From Priestia flexa NBRC 15715 (GTDB lineage Bacteria > Bacillota > Bacilli > Bacillales > Bacillaceae_H), in contig NZ_BCVD01000014.1 in NCBI RefSeq assembly GCF_001591565.1, positions 1-45,090 on the forward strand: 45,090 bases of DNA, read 5' to 3'. The translations under genes and the position numbers were made by a program. A model generated the notes under the pieces. The model saw only the letters and a program-made list of their open reading frames with translations, was not told the origin of the DNA and did not search any database. Shown here in pieces: positions 1 to 8,210 of this stretch; within the stretch, counting starts at the first letter, position 1, and every line of letters starts with the position of its first letter.

Positions 1-2
1 TT

Positions 3-302
3 TTATAAAGACGTTTGAGCTTCTTTCGTAGCAAGAGGAAGGTAATATCTGTATGCGCGAATACCTGTAATAATACTTCCGAGACCAAATAAAGCAAAGA
101 TGATACCGATAATGAGGGATGTTGTAGTTGCATAAATAAACCATTGATTAATTCCAAAGAAAAGTACAAAAGCTCCAAGTGAAATACTGGATTTTGCAGA
201 GATCCACTTGCGTTCAATAGGACGTTTGGAGCGGACATATTTGACTTTTAAATAGAAATAAAAGACAAATGAAATGACGATTAAAATGGCGAGAATAGGC
301 AT
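3..302 (-). CDS. ytpI: YtpI-like small membrane protein
   Basis: A 99-residue protein with three hydrophobic segments (about residues 3-19, 41-60 and 62-80) and a basic cytoplasmic loop (KVKYVRSKRPIERKW) after the first. Size, topology and position next to nrnA match B. subtilis YtpI, an uncharacterised integral membrane protein. An AAGGAG sequence lies about 12 nt before the ATG. It is divergent from nrnA across a 259-bp spacer in which I see no convincing promoter; a 12-bp palindrome TCTATCGATAGA is present near 425-436. The function is unknown. Confidence 0.8.
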   Translation of the reverse strand: MPILAILIVISFVFYFYLKVKYVRSKRPIERKWISAKSSISLGAFVLFFGINQWFIYATTTSLIIGIIFALFGLGSIITGIRAYRYYLPLATKEAQTSL

Positions 303-561
303 TAATTCATTCAGCTCCTTTTGAAAATAATTATTTATTGGTTGTAAGATATCTAAACAATTTCACCTTCATAGTACTGAATGCGTTTTCTTTAAGCTGT
401 ATGTAACAGACTACTTATTCCTATTCTATCGATAGATGCCAGAAAATTCTAGTATTAATTAATTCTGCTTTTAAACTTCTAGCTATCTATGATTTAATAG
501 AACTAGCTATTAGGTTTGGTACATAAATAGTTTGCTAATTTACCGATAGGAGTGCTGCTAG

Positions 562-1494
562 ATGAAAACACAAATTTTAGATGCAATTAAAGGTTTCGAT
601 ACAATTATTATTCACCGTCATGTAAGGCCAGATCCTGACGCGTATGGTTCTCAATGTGGGTTAGCGGAGCTGTTAAAAACATCTTTTCCTGAAAAGAAGA
701 TTTACGTAACAGGAAAAGAAGCAGAATCTCTTAAGTTTTTATATCGAATGGATGATGTTGCTGATGAAGTGTATGAAGATGCACTTGTTATTGTATGTGA
801 TACAGCCAATCAGGAACGAGTCTGTGATCAGCGGTATGCAAAAGGGAAAATGCTAATTAAAATTGATCATCATCCGAATGAAGACCAGTACGGAGATTTA
901 CTATGGGTGGATACAGAAGCGTGTTCAACAAGCGAAATGATCTATGAATTTTTCCTTCATGGTAAAGAAGACGGGCTTACATTAAATGACCGCGGTGCTG
1001 AGTTAATTTTTAGCGGAATTGTGGGAGATACAGGTCGCTTTTTATTTCCAAGCACAAAGCCTAAGACGTTCCGCTACGCAAGCGACTTAATTCAATATGA
1101 TTTTGAATTTAAGGATGTTTATGATGAGATGTATAAAACGAAAGCAAACGTGGCGCATTTACATGGGTATGTGCTTCAAAATTTCTCTCTATCAGACTCA
1201 GGGGTTGGGTATATGAAAATACCAAAAGAAATTCTTGAGAAATACAGCGTAACGCCAGCAGATGCATCGCAGTTAGTTAGTTCATTAGGGCATATTGAAG
1301 GCATGAAGGTATGGGTATTCTTTGTGGAAGAAGAAGATCAAATTCGAGTAAGATTAAGATCAAAAGGTCCGGTTATCAACACGATTGCCCGTAAGTATAA
1401 AGGAGGAGGTCATCCACTTGCAGCTGGTGCTTCCATTTATTCTTGGGATGAGGTTGAGCCACTGCTTCAAGATTTAGAAGCGCTATTTCAGTAA
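562..1494 (+). CDS. nrnA: Bifunctional oligoribonuclease / pAp phosphatase NrnA
   Basis: DHH/DHHA1-family phosphoesterase of 310 residues. In the family, NrnA degrades 2-5 nt RNAs (nanoRNA) to mononucleotides and dephosphorylates 3'-phosphoadenosine 5'-phosphate in the cytoplasm. Visible metal-binding motifs are RPDPDAYGSQ (D24, D26), D80 in VCDTANQ, and the DHHP signature (D102-H103-H104). The C-terminal DHHA1 substrate loop GGGHP lies at residues 281-285. The length equals that of B. subtilis YtqI/NrnA. The ATG is preceded by AGGAG. It is monocistronic and closed by a strong bidirectional terminator shared with the convergent ytrI. No anomalies seen. Confidence 0.96.
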   Translation: MKTQILDAIKGFDTIIIHRHVRPDPDAYGSQCGLAELLKTSFPEKKIYVTGKEAESLKFLYRMDDVADEVYEDALVIVCDTANQERVCDQRYAKGKMLIKIDHHPNEDQYGDLLWVDTEACSTSEMIYEFFLHGKEDGLTLNDRGAELIFSGIVGDTGRFLFPSTKPKTFRYASDLIQYDFEFKDVYDEMYKTKANVAHLHGYVLQNFSLSDSGVGYMKIPKEILEKYSVTPADASQLVSSLGHIEGMKVWVFFVEEEDQIRVRLRSKGPVINTIARKYKGGGHPLAAGASIYSWDEVEPLLQDLEALFQ

Positions 1495-1498
1495 ATGT

Positions 1499-1535
1499 TA
1501 AAACAGGCGTACATTCTCCTAGTACGCCTGTTTTA
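1499..1535. terminator. Bidirectional terminator nrnA / ytrI
   Basis: A perfect inverted repeat, arms AAAACAGGCGTAC and GTACGCCTGTTTT with a 9-nt loop, has A and T tracts on opposite sides so that it can stop both convergent genes. Its right arm overlaps the ytrI stop codon. Confidence 0.9.
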
Positions 1536-2051
1536 CATGACTTTCTCTACTTTCTTTATCCGAATTTCAATTGATAAAGTGGTGTAGAAATAAATTTGGT
1601 GCACTTCGACTTCGTAAATCATTTTATCGAATTCATATTTTTTATTTTCAATCGCTTTTTTTAATACGTTTCGTGCGTCATACGCACTCTCAATGTCTTG
1701 AGCAATTAAATGTAGTGCTTCTTCTTCAACGCTAGCTTGAAGGTGGTAAGAAGTGAGGGAACCTAATTTATATTGCTTCGTATTTGTTAAGTTTACTTTC
1801 ACCTCTTGAATCAAAATGTTTTTTTTCATCTTTTTATTTAATTCTCGTACATCCTCTTGCCAAATTAAACTGTTTTTTTCTGCTCTTTCTAGCTTCTGTT
1901 CCAGCTGCACTAATGACTTTGTTTGTTCATGCTGTAGTTCACCATAAATAATTAAAAAAACGCCCCAGCTAATAATGGCACCGATAACTAATCCAGCGAA
2001 AAAGCGTTCTAAGTCTGACCGCTTATATAGACGTTTGTTTGGGACCCTCAT
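1533..2051 (-). CDS. ytrI: Sporulation membrane protein YtrI
   Basis: A 172-residue protein with a basic N-terminus (MRVPNKRLYKRSDLERFF), one transmembrane helix at about residues 20-38, then a coiled-coil segment rich in Glu/Lys (about 45-75) and a C-terminal extracytoplasmic domain. This is the layout of B. subtilis YtrI, a mother-cell sporulation protein whose mutants form spores inefficiently. I chose the ATG at 2051, not an upstream ATG at 2078: it overlaps the ytrH stop as ATGA, implying translational coupling, it gives the family length, and the upstream ATG has no ribosome-binding site. Cotranscribed with ytrH. Confidence 0.85.
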   Translation of the reverse strand: MRVPNKRLYKRSDLERFFAGLVIGAIISWGVFLIIYGELQHEQTKSLVQLEQKLERAEKNSLIWQEDVRELNKKMKKNILIQEVKVNLTNTKQYKLGSLTSYHLQASVEEEALHLIAQDIESAYDARNVLKKAIENKKYEFDKMIYEVEVHQIYFYTTLSIEIRIKKVEKVM

Positions 2052-2383
2052 AAACCTAAGCTCTCTTGTGTCAACCATTTAATAATTAGTGCCCCTGTTT
2101 GAGCCCCACCCATTGCTGAGAGTATTAGCAAGATTTGTTTTACGACATCTTTAGTAGCACCTTCAAACAAGCCACGTTCAAAACTATAGAATGTATCAAA
2201 CGTGCCTCCAATAGCTCCTACAATCGCCCAAATTTTTAAGCTGTTACTTAATGTATACATGATGTGAAATGGAGATTTACCAATTAAAAACCCTGCAAAC
2301 GAACCAATTAAAGCACCGCCAAGAATAATACCTAATGAAGTGAAGTAGCTCCAAATAAACAATGACATAAAGGGCTCTTTCAT
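2048..2383 (-). CDS. ytrH: Sporulation membrane protein YtrH
   Basis: A 111-residue integral membrane protein with Gly/Ala-rich helices (GGALIGSFAGFLIG, IWAIVGAIGGTF, and a C-terminal segment ending IIKWLTQESLGL). It matches YtrH, the sigma-E-dependent sporulation protein encoded with ytrI in B. subtilis. The start is the ATG at 2383, which has a strong AAGGAGGG site at 2389-2396; the longer reading from 2404 would place that site inside the gene. First gene of a two-gene operon transcribed divergently from dnaE, with a plausible sigma-E promoter upstream. Confidence 0.88.
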   Translation of the reverse strand: MKEPFMSLFIWSYFTSLGIILGGALIGSFAGFLIGKSPFHIMYTLSNSLKIWAIVGAIGGTFDTFYSFERGLFEGATKDVVKQILLILSAMGGAQTGALIIKWLTQESLGL

Positions 2384-2428
2384 CTTCTCCCTCCTTTTGC
2401 ACATTTTCTATCATTTCTGCTGTAATTC

Positions 2429-2458
2429 ATATATATGGACAAACAAAACAAGTTATGT
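2429..2458 (-). promoter_or_regulatory. Candidate sigma-E promoter of ytrH-ytrI
   Basis: On the minus strand, ACATAAC is followed after 14 nt by CATATATAT. This resembles the sporulation sigma-E pattern KMATATT-N14/15-CATACAMT. It lies 46-75 bp upstream of ytrH, a gene known to belong to the sigma-E regulon in B. subtilis. Both boxes have mismatches, so this is a moderate call. Confidence 0.45.
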
Positions 2459-2461
2459 AAT

Positions 2462-2490
2462 TTGTATGGAAGAACAACAAAATTTATAAT
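2462..2490 (+). promoter_or_regulatory. Sigma-A promoter of dnaE
   Basis: TTGTAT (2462-2467), a 17-bp spacer and a perfect TATAAT (2485-2490) lie 36 bp before the dnaE start. This predicts a short leader of about 29 nt. Confidence 0.75.
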
Positions 2491-2525
2491 GGACATAAAT
2501 ACATAAAAAGAAGGTGGGAAGACTC

Positions 2526-5500
2526 GTGCCTTTTGTTCATCTACAACTAAAAAGTGCATATAGCATTTTAAATAGCACGATTCGAATTAAGCAGCTGGTC
2601 GAACGTGCAAAAGCATTAGATTATAAAGCTGTTGCTCTGACGGATGAAAACGTGATGTACGGAGCTATCCCTTTTTATAAAGAGTGCAAAAAAGCTGGCA
2701 TTAAGCCAATCATCGGTTTGACTTTATATGTGCTAAAGCAAGAAGATGAAGCGTTTTCTTATCCGCTTGTTTTACTCGCTCAGAATGAGAAGGGATATGA
2801 AAATTTAGTAAAGTTGAGCAGCCTTGTTCAAACAAAAGAAAAGAACGGCGTGAAAAAAAAGTGGTTACCGCATTATAAAGAAGGCGTAATCGCTTTTACG
2901 CCTGGGCTATCTGGAGAAATTGAATCGCTTATTTTGGATAATAAGCTGGATGAAGCAAAACAAACTATTGCATTTTTTAAACATGTATATGGAGAAGAAA
3001 ATTTTTATTTGTCTCTTCAGCGACACGGAGATCACGAGCAAGTTTTGAATGAGGAACTTTGTAAATTAGCAGAAGAATTGAATGTGAAGTTACTGGCTTC
3101 CAATGACGTAAAATACCTGGTTCAAGAAGATTATGAAGCCTATGAATGCCTAAAGGCTATAGGTGAAGGTGATATGCTTCAAGATATGATAGAGGAAGAT
3201 AGGAACAGCAAAGAATATTATTTTAAATCACAGTCTCAAATGGAAAGCCTCTATACAGACGTTCTTTCCACTTTATACGAAACAAATCGTATAGCTGACC
3301 GGTGCAACCTTGAGCTCTCACTCGGTAAAATGATGATTCCGTCCTATCCAATCCCCAACAGTCAGGATACGGCGGATAGCTATTTACAAAAACTGTGCGA
3401 AGAAGGCTTGAAAAAGCGTTTAAGTACAGTCACCCCTGAATATGCAGCACGATTAGACTATGAACTTAGTGTCATTCAACAGATGAAGTTTAGCAACTAC
3501 TTTCTAATTGTATGGGATTTTATGCAGTATGCGCACAAAAATGGAATTATTACAGGGCCGGGGCGTGGTTCAGCAGCAGGTTCTTTAGTTGCTTATGTTT
3601 TAGAAATTACCAATGTTGATCCAATTAAGCATGACTTGTTGTTCGAACGGTTCCTAAACCCTGAACGCATTTCAATGCCTGATATTGATATTGATTTTCC
3701 AGATAATAAACGTGACCAAGTCATTCAATATGTGGCTGGAAAATACGGTCAGATTCATGTTGCTCAAATTATTACTTTCGGCACTCTAGCGACTAAGGCG
3801 GCCATTCGCGATGTGGGAAAAGTTATAGGAATGGATAAGGAAGATCTTTCTGTTGTTTCTAAATTACTACCATCTAAACCTGGGGTCACGTTACAACAAG
3901 CAGTTGCACAGTCTAAGCCTTTACGTGAGTATATTCAAGCTATGCCTATTAGACAAAAACTTTTGCAATTAGCAATGCAAGTAGAAGGGCTTCCAAGACA
4001 TACGTCAACTCACGCTGCAGGCGTTGTTATTAGTGGCGAGCCGCTTACATCGTATACGCCTATTCAAGAGGGTCAGCATAATGTGTACCTCACTCAGTAC
4101 CCAATGGAAGCACTGCAGGATATCGGCTTACTTAAAATGGATTTTCTAGGTCTCCGTAATTTAACGTTAATTGATTATATTCTTGCAAAAGTGGAGCGAG
4201 ATACAGGAGAAAGGCAGAAGCTACCAGATATTCCCATGCAAGATGCTAAGACGTTTCAGCTTTTAGCAAGTGGTGATACAACTGGAATATTTCAGTTAGA
4301 ATCAGACGGCATGCGCAAAGTATTAAAAGAGTTACAACCAACAGAACTAGAAGATATAGTGGCGGTCAATGCTTTGTATCGTCCTGGACCGATGGAGCAT
4401 ATTCCAACCTATATTAAAAGAAAGCATGGTTTAGAAAAAGTTACGTATGTTCATGATGTGCTAAAACCAATTTTACAAACCACGTATGGAGTCATTGTTT
4501 ATCAAGAGCAAATTATGCAAATCGCTTCGAAAATGGCCGGATTTTCATTAGGGGAAGCTGACCTTTTAAGGCGAGCGGTCAGTAAAAAAGAGAGTGCGAC
4601 GCTCCAAAAAGAGCGAAAGCATTTTATCGAAGGTAGTAAACGACAGGGATATGGTGAAGAAGTCTCAGAACAAGTCTACGACTTAATTGTTAAGTTTGCT
4701 AACTACGGATTTAACAGGAGCCATGCCGTTGCATATAGCTTTATTACTTACTATTTAGCCTATTTAAAAGCACATTATCCCCTTCAGTTCTTTGCGGTTT
4801 TATTAACCAGTGCGATTGGAAATCAATCAAAAAGTGAGCAATACATTCAAGAAATGAGGAAAAGAAAGATTGCTCTTTTGCCTCCATCTATCAATCAAAG
4901 TGCGTATGCTTTCAATGTAGAAAAGCAACAGATTCGTTTTAGTTTAGGAGCAATTAAATATGTTGGCGGAACAGTGGTTCAAGAAATTCTCAATGAGAGA
5001 AAGAATAAGCCGTTTGAAGACCTATTTGATTTTTGTATGCGCGTATCGACAAAAATTGTTAATAAAAAAATCCTTGAAACGCTGATTAATGCCGGTTGTT
5101 TCGATGAGTTTGGTGAAAATCGTGCCACGCTTATTGAAACGATAGACGTAGCTTTCGAACATGCCCAGCTGGTTGATCCACAAGATGATTTTGGCATGGG
5201 TTTTTCGCTAAAGCCAAAGTACATAATAGTAGACGAATTCAGCGAGCAAGAAATTTTGGAACGTGAAAAAGAAGCAGTAGGCTTTTATTTATCTAATCAT
5301 CCGGCTTCTCAATATGAAAGGTTAATGGAAGCTCATTTTACAATCCCTCTTTGCGATATTGCGAAGTGTAAAAATGGAGCACAAGTTTCAATTATTGGAC
5401 TTATCTCAAATGAGCGCATCATTCGTACCAAACAAGGTGAGCAAATGGCCTTCCTTGCAATTAGTGATGAAACAGACGATGCCGATGCAGTAGTGTTTCC

Positions 5501-5876
5501 ACGAAGCTACGAGAAATACAAGCAGTTGTTAAACGTTGGAGAAGTCGTATTGATTAAAGGTAAAGTCGATATTCGAACCAATAAGCGACAAATTGTTGCA
5601 CAAGAAATTTATTTAGCGAAGGAAGTTGAAGAAGAGCTGCCGAAACAAGAAGTATATTTACGTGTAAAGCCATCAGCCCAAAGTGATGAAGTCATTCGTG
5701 ATATTTATAAAAAAATTCATAGCGCTAAAGGAAATGTACCCGTTCTGGTGTACTATGAGTCAGAGAAGCGATTATTACGCTTAACGTCCGACTACTTTAT
5801 CTCACTAGAGGGGGATGTTATTACACAATTTAAAGCGTTACTTGGAGATGAAAATGTGGCTGTAAAAACTCTATAG
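2526..5876 (+). CDS. dnaE: DNA polymerase III alpha subunit DnaE
   Basis: Family-C DNA polymerase of 1116 residues (B. subtilis DnaE is 1115). In Gram-positive bacteria with PolC, this enzyme extends the RNA primer with a short DNA stretch before hand-off to PolC. Domains in order: an N-terminal PHP domain (about 1-210), the palm with the GPGRGSAAGS motif and catalytic Asp pair in PDIDIDFPD (D386, D388), the fingers (YRPGPMEHIP), a helix-hairpin-helix region and a C-terminal OB fold (about 960-1040). The GTG at 2526 (MPFVHLQLKS) is preferred: AAGGTGG lies 8 nt upstream, and an earlier in-frame GTG at 2514 falls inside that site. Confidence 0.97.
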   Translation: MPFVHLQLKSAYSILNSTIRIKQLVERAKALDYKAVALTDENVMYGAIPFYKECKKAGIKPIIGLTLYVLKQEDEAFSYPLVLLAQNEKGYENLVKLSSLVQTKEKNGVKKKWLPHYKEGVIAFTPGLSGEIESLILDNKLDEAKQTIAFFKHVYGEENFYLSLQRHGDHEQVLNEELCKLAEELNVKLLASNDVKYLVQEDYEAYECLKAIGEGDMLQDMIEEDRNSKEYYFKSQSQMESLYTDVLSTLYETNRIADRCNLELSLGKMMIPSYPIPNSQDTADSYLQKLCEEGLKKRLSTVTPEYAARLDYELSVIQQMKFSNYFLIVWDFMQYAHKNGIITGPGRGSAAGSLVAYVLEITNVDPIKHDLLFERFLNPERISMPDIDIDFPDNKRDQVIQYVAGKYGQIHVAQIITFGTLATKAAIRDVGKVIGMDKEDLSVVSKLLPSKPGVTLQQAVAQSKPLREYIQAMPIRQKLLQLAMQVEGLPRHTSTHAAGVVISGEPLTSYTPIQEGQHNVYLTQYPMEALQDIGLLKMDFLGLRNLTLIDYILAKVERDTGERQKLPDIPMQDAKTFQLLASGDTTGIFQLESDGMRKVLKELQPTELEDIVAVNALYRPGPMEHIPTYIKRKHGLEKVTYVHDVLKPILQTTYGVIVYQEQIMQIASKMAGFSLGEADLLRRAVSKKESATLQKERKHFIEGSKRQGYGEEVSEQVYDLIVKFANYGFNRSHAVAYSFITYYLAYLKAHYPLQFFAVLLTSAIGNQSKSEQYIQEMRKRKIALLPPSINQSAYAFNVEKQQIRFSLGAIKYVGGTVVQEILNERKNKPFEDLFDFCMRVSTKIVNKKILETLINAGCFDEFGENRATLIETIDVAFEHAQLVDPQDDFGMGFSLKPKYIIVDEFSEQEILEREKEAVGFYLSNHPASQYERLMEAHFTIPLCDIAKCKNGAQVSIIGLISNERIIRTKQGEQMAFLAISDETDDADAVVFPRSYEKYKQLLNVGEVVLIKGKVDIRTNKRQIVAQEIYLAKEVEEELPKQEVYLRVKPSAQSDEVIRDIYKKIHSAKGNVPVLVYYESEKRLLRLTSDYFISLEGDVITQFKALLGDENVAVKTL

Positions 5877-5878
5877 TC

Positions 5879-5907
5879 TTTACAGATTGTAGATGATGTT
5901 ATATTGT
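5879..5907 (+). promoter_or_regulatory. Probable ytsJ promoter
   Basis: TTTACA (5879-5884) is followed after 17 bp by TATTGT (5902-5907), or after 15 bp by TATATT (5900-5905). Both -10 readings are imperfect. The FadR-type dyad begins 16 bp downstream, at the expected transcription start. Confidence 0.45.
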
Positions 5908-5922
5908 AAAGAAGTTAAAAAA

Positions 5923-5937
5923 AGTGGTCTGACCACT
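5923..5937. promoter_or_regulatory. FadR/GntR-type operator upstream of malic enzyme
   Basis: Perfect inverted repeat AGTGGTC-T-GACCACT. Its core TGGTCTGACCA fits the consensus of FadR-subfamily GntR regulators (TNGTNNNACNA) and resembles known FadR, PdhR and LldR sites. A FadR-like regulator is encoded directly downstream of ytsJ, so local autoregulation of the ytsJ-regulator pair is the simplest reading. No T-tract follows, so it is not a good terminator. Confidence 0.65.
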
Positions 5938-6050
5938 GTTACTTAATTTTACATTTACTCAGATGCAATGAAAATGAGCGCTTATTGCTTAACTGCATCG
6001 TTTCTAATTAATAGCTATATGTATACTTATATCGAATGAGGAGTGAGCTC

Positions 6051-7280
6051 ATGTCTTTACGTGAAGAAGCACTGCATATGCACCGTATTAATAAAGGGAA
6101 GTTAGAATCTAAGTCAAAAATCCCTGTTCGAAATGCTCAGGATTTAAGCCTAGCTTATTCACCGGGGGTAGCTGAGCCTTGTAAAGAAATTTACGATGAT
6201 GTGAATAATGTGTATGAGTATACAATGAAAGGAAATATGGTTGCAGTGGTATCTGATGGAACTGCGGTTTTAGGGTTAGGAAATATCGGTCCAGAAGCAG
6301 CTTTACCTGTAATGGAAGGTAAAGCAGTATTATTTAAAAGCTTTGCCGGAGTAGATGCGTTTCCTATCTGTTTAAAGACCACAGATATTGACCAAATCGT
6401 AGAGACAGTAAAGCTATTAGAACCAACATTCGGTGGAGTAAACCTAGAGGATATTGCGGCACCAAATTGTTTTGAAATTGAGGAACGCTTAAAGAAAGAA
6501 ACCAATATTCCTATTTTTCATGATGATCAGCACGGAACTGCAATTGTAACGGTAGCTGGCTTGGTAAATGCATTAAAACTAGCAAATAAAAAAATGTCAG
6601 AAGTGAAGGTAGTAGCCAACGGTGCTGGAGCCGCAGGGATTGCCATCATTAAATTATTGCATCGCTATGGCGTGCGCGACATTATTATGTGTGACTCAAA
6701 AGGTCCAGTTTATGAAGGTAGATCGTTTGGGATGAATCAGGTAAAAGACGAGGTAGCTGCTTATACCAATCGTCAAAAAGTAACTGGGACCTTAGAAGAT
6801 GCGCTTTCTGGAGCGGATGTTTTTATTGGTGTATCTGTCGAAGGGGCTCTGACAAAAGAGATGATTCAAAAGATGAATGAGGATCCAATTGTTTTTGCAA
6901 TGGCTAATCCAATGCCTGAAATTATGCCCGACGAAGCAAAGAGTGCGGGTGTAAGGGTAATTGGGACAGGGAGATCGGATTTTCCTAACCAAGTGAATAA
7001 CGTGCTGGCGTTTCCTGGTATATTCCGTGGTGCCCTAGATGTACGGGCTACTCATATCAATGAACAGATGAAAATTGCTGCGGTAGAAGCAATTGCAAGC
7101 CTTATTTCATCAGACGATTTACATGAAGATTATGTTATTCCCGCACCATTTGATACTAGAGTTGCACCAGCAGTAGCAGCTGCTGTGGCGAAAGCAGCGA
7201 TGGAAACAGGTGTTGCGAGGTTACAGGTTGATCCAAATGAAATTGCATTAAAAACGCAGCGTTTGGCTATCATTGAATAA
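6051..7280 (+). CDS. ytsJ: Malic enzyme (YtsJ type)
   Basis: Oxidative decarboxylation of malate to pyruvate, with NAD(P)H formed in the cytoplasm. The 409-residue protein has the short bacterial malic-enzyme layout: an N-terminal malic domain (SLAYSPGVAEPC; KGNMVAVVSDGTAVLGLG; the metal-binding HDDQHGTAIV) and a C-terminal NAD(P)-binding Rossmann domain (GAGAAGIAI, about 190-200). It matches B. subtilis YtsJ (410 residues), the NADPH-forming isozyme; cofactor preference here is inferred from that match. The ATG at 6051 follows GAGGAG; an ATG at 6036 lies within that site region. A GntR regulator follows 63 bp downstream. Confidence 0.95.
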   Translation: MSLREEALHMHRINKGKLESKSKIPVRNAQDLSLAYSPGVAEPCKEIYDDVNNVYEYTMKGNMVAVVSDGTAVLGLGNIGPEAALPVMEGKAVLFKSFAGVDAFPICLKTTDIDQIVETVKLLEPTFGGVNLEDIAAPNCFEIEERLKKETNIPIFHDDQHGTAIVTVAGLVNALKLANKKMSEVKVVANGAGAAGIAIIKLLHRYGVRDIIMCDSKGPVYEGRSFGMNQVKDEVAAYTNRQKVTGTLEDALSGADVFIGVSVEGALTKEMIQKMNEDPIVFAMANPMPEIMPDEAKSAGVRVIGTGRSDFPNQVNNVLAFPGIFRGALDVRATHINEQMKIAAVEAIASLISSDDLHEDYVIPAPFDTRVAPAVAAAVAKAAMETGVARLQVDPNEIALKTQRLAIIE

Positions 7281-7343
7281 AGTGATACAGCGAAAAATTC
7301 TGTTTGGATACTAAGTGGATAAGGTGAGTGAAAAAATAGGTTG

Positions 7344-7958
7344 ATGAATGAACGGTCAAAAGTTTATGTAGAAATCTTAAAGCAAATTCGGCAATTGATG
7401 CAGTCTAATCAGCTGCAAACAGGAGATAAAATTCCGTCAGAGCGAGAGTTGGCAGAGCGACTAAATGCGGGTCGCTCTTCTGTGCGTGAAGCGCTTCGAG
7501 CATTGGAGTTGCTAGGCCTTATTGAAACACGGCGGGGGGAAGGCACGTTTATTAAAGAAGTAGGCGATCATCAGCTTATCGAGATTTTAGCAACGTTTCT
7601 CTTGCATGATAGCAAACCAAAAGAAGACTTAATTGAAACGAAATATATGTTAGAAAGAGCATGCTTAGAATCTATACTACAGAATAATGAAAGCATTGTT
7701 GATCAGCTAGATCATCAAACCTTAACAATTAAACAGCTATTTGAGCAGTTATTTCGCCTTCAACATAATCGATTGTTACATCGCATTTGGCTAATTGTTA
7801 GTAACTTTTACTATACATTTCAACAGTCAACAATGACGCAAAATCAAGCCCAAATTGCGTTATTAATTCATGCTATTAAACAAGGAAACGAGCATGACGT
7901 TTTTGCGATTCATAAAGGATGGTATCATCCTTGTGATGCTTCACAAAATGTCGAATAG
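7344..7958 (+). CDS. FadR-family GntR transcriptional regulator, compact effector domain
   Basis: A 204-residue protein with a canonical GntR winged helix-turn-helix at residues 5-72 (GDKIPSERELAERLNAGRSS, then SVREALRALELLGLIETR and GEGTFI) and a short helical C-terminal domain of FCD type. The FCD metal ligands are largely absent: the usual D-x3-H helix reads FEQLFRLQH and the expected E-H-x3-I motif reads QIALLIHAI. The domain is also about 30 residues shorter than usual. It lies just after ytsJ, whose promoter carries a FadR-type dyad, so it probably controls malic enzyme. The start could be TTG 7341 or ATG 7344; the ribosome-binding site is weak. Confidence 0.85.
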   Translation: MNERSKVYVEILKQIRQLMQSNQLQTGDKIPSERELAERLNAGRSSVREALRALELLGLIETRRGEGTFIKEVGDHQLIEILATFLLHDSKPKEDLIETKYMLERACLESILQNNESIVDQLDHQTLTIKQLFEQLFRLQHNRLLHRIWLIVSNFYYTFQQSTMTQNQAQIALLIHAIKQGNEHDVFAIHKGWYHPCDASQNVE

Positions 7959-8210
7959 CACGTTGCATGTTTCTACACAAAATGTACAACTTTTCTTGTA
8001 AAGTAAATATCAATTAGTACACAAAATGAAGGAATTATGAGTGGATTCATACTTCATGGTCTCATGGTCTGTTTGCACCGATTGTGTAACCTATTTTGAA
8101 ATAATAGGTGATAGACGCTCTATTGGTTTCAGACTGATGCTTATTGCATGATAAGCAAAGGATACGAAGACAGGTTCTTTTAGATAAAAGGATCAAAAGG
8201 AGGTTACACT

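Noticed and set aside
5923-5937. AGTGGTC-T-GACCACT as the dnaE terminator
   Set aside because: The loop would be one base (or five if the stem opens) and no T-run follows; a FadR-type operator explains it better.
8010-8030. FapR-like half-site before accD (ATTAGTACACAAAATG)
   Set aside because: Only TTAGTAC matches; the second half of the FapR dyad is absent, and accDA is not a FapR target in B. subtilis.
8041-8100. Repeated CATGGTCT upstream of accD as another FadR operator
   Set aside because: It is a direct repeat of TGGTCT without the ACCA arm, so it is not a dyad.
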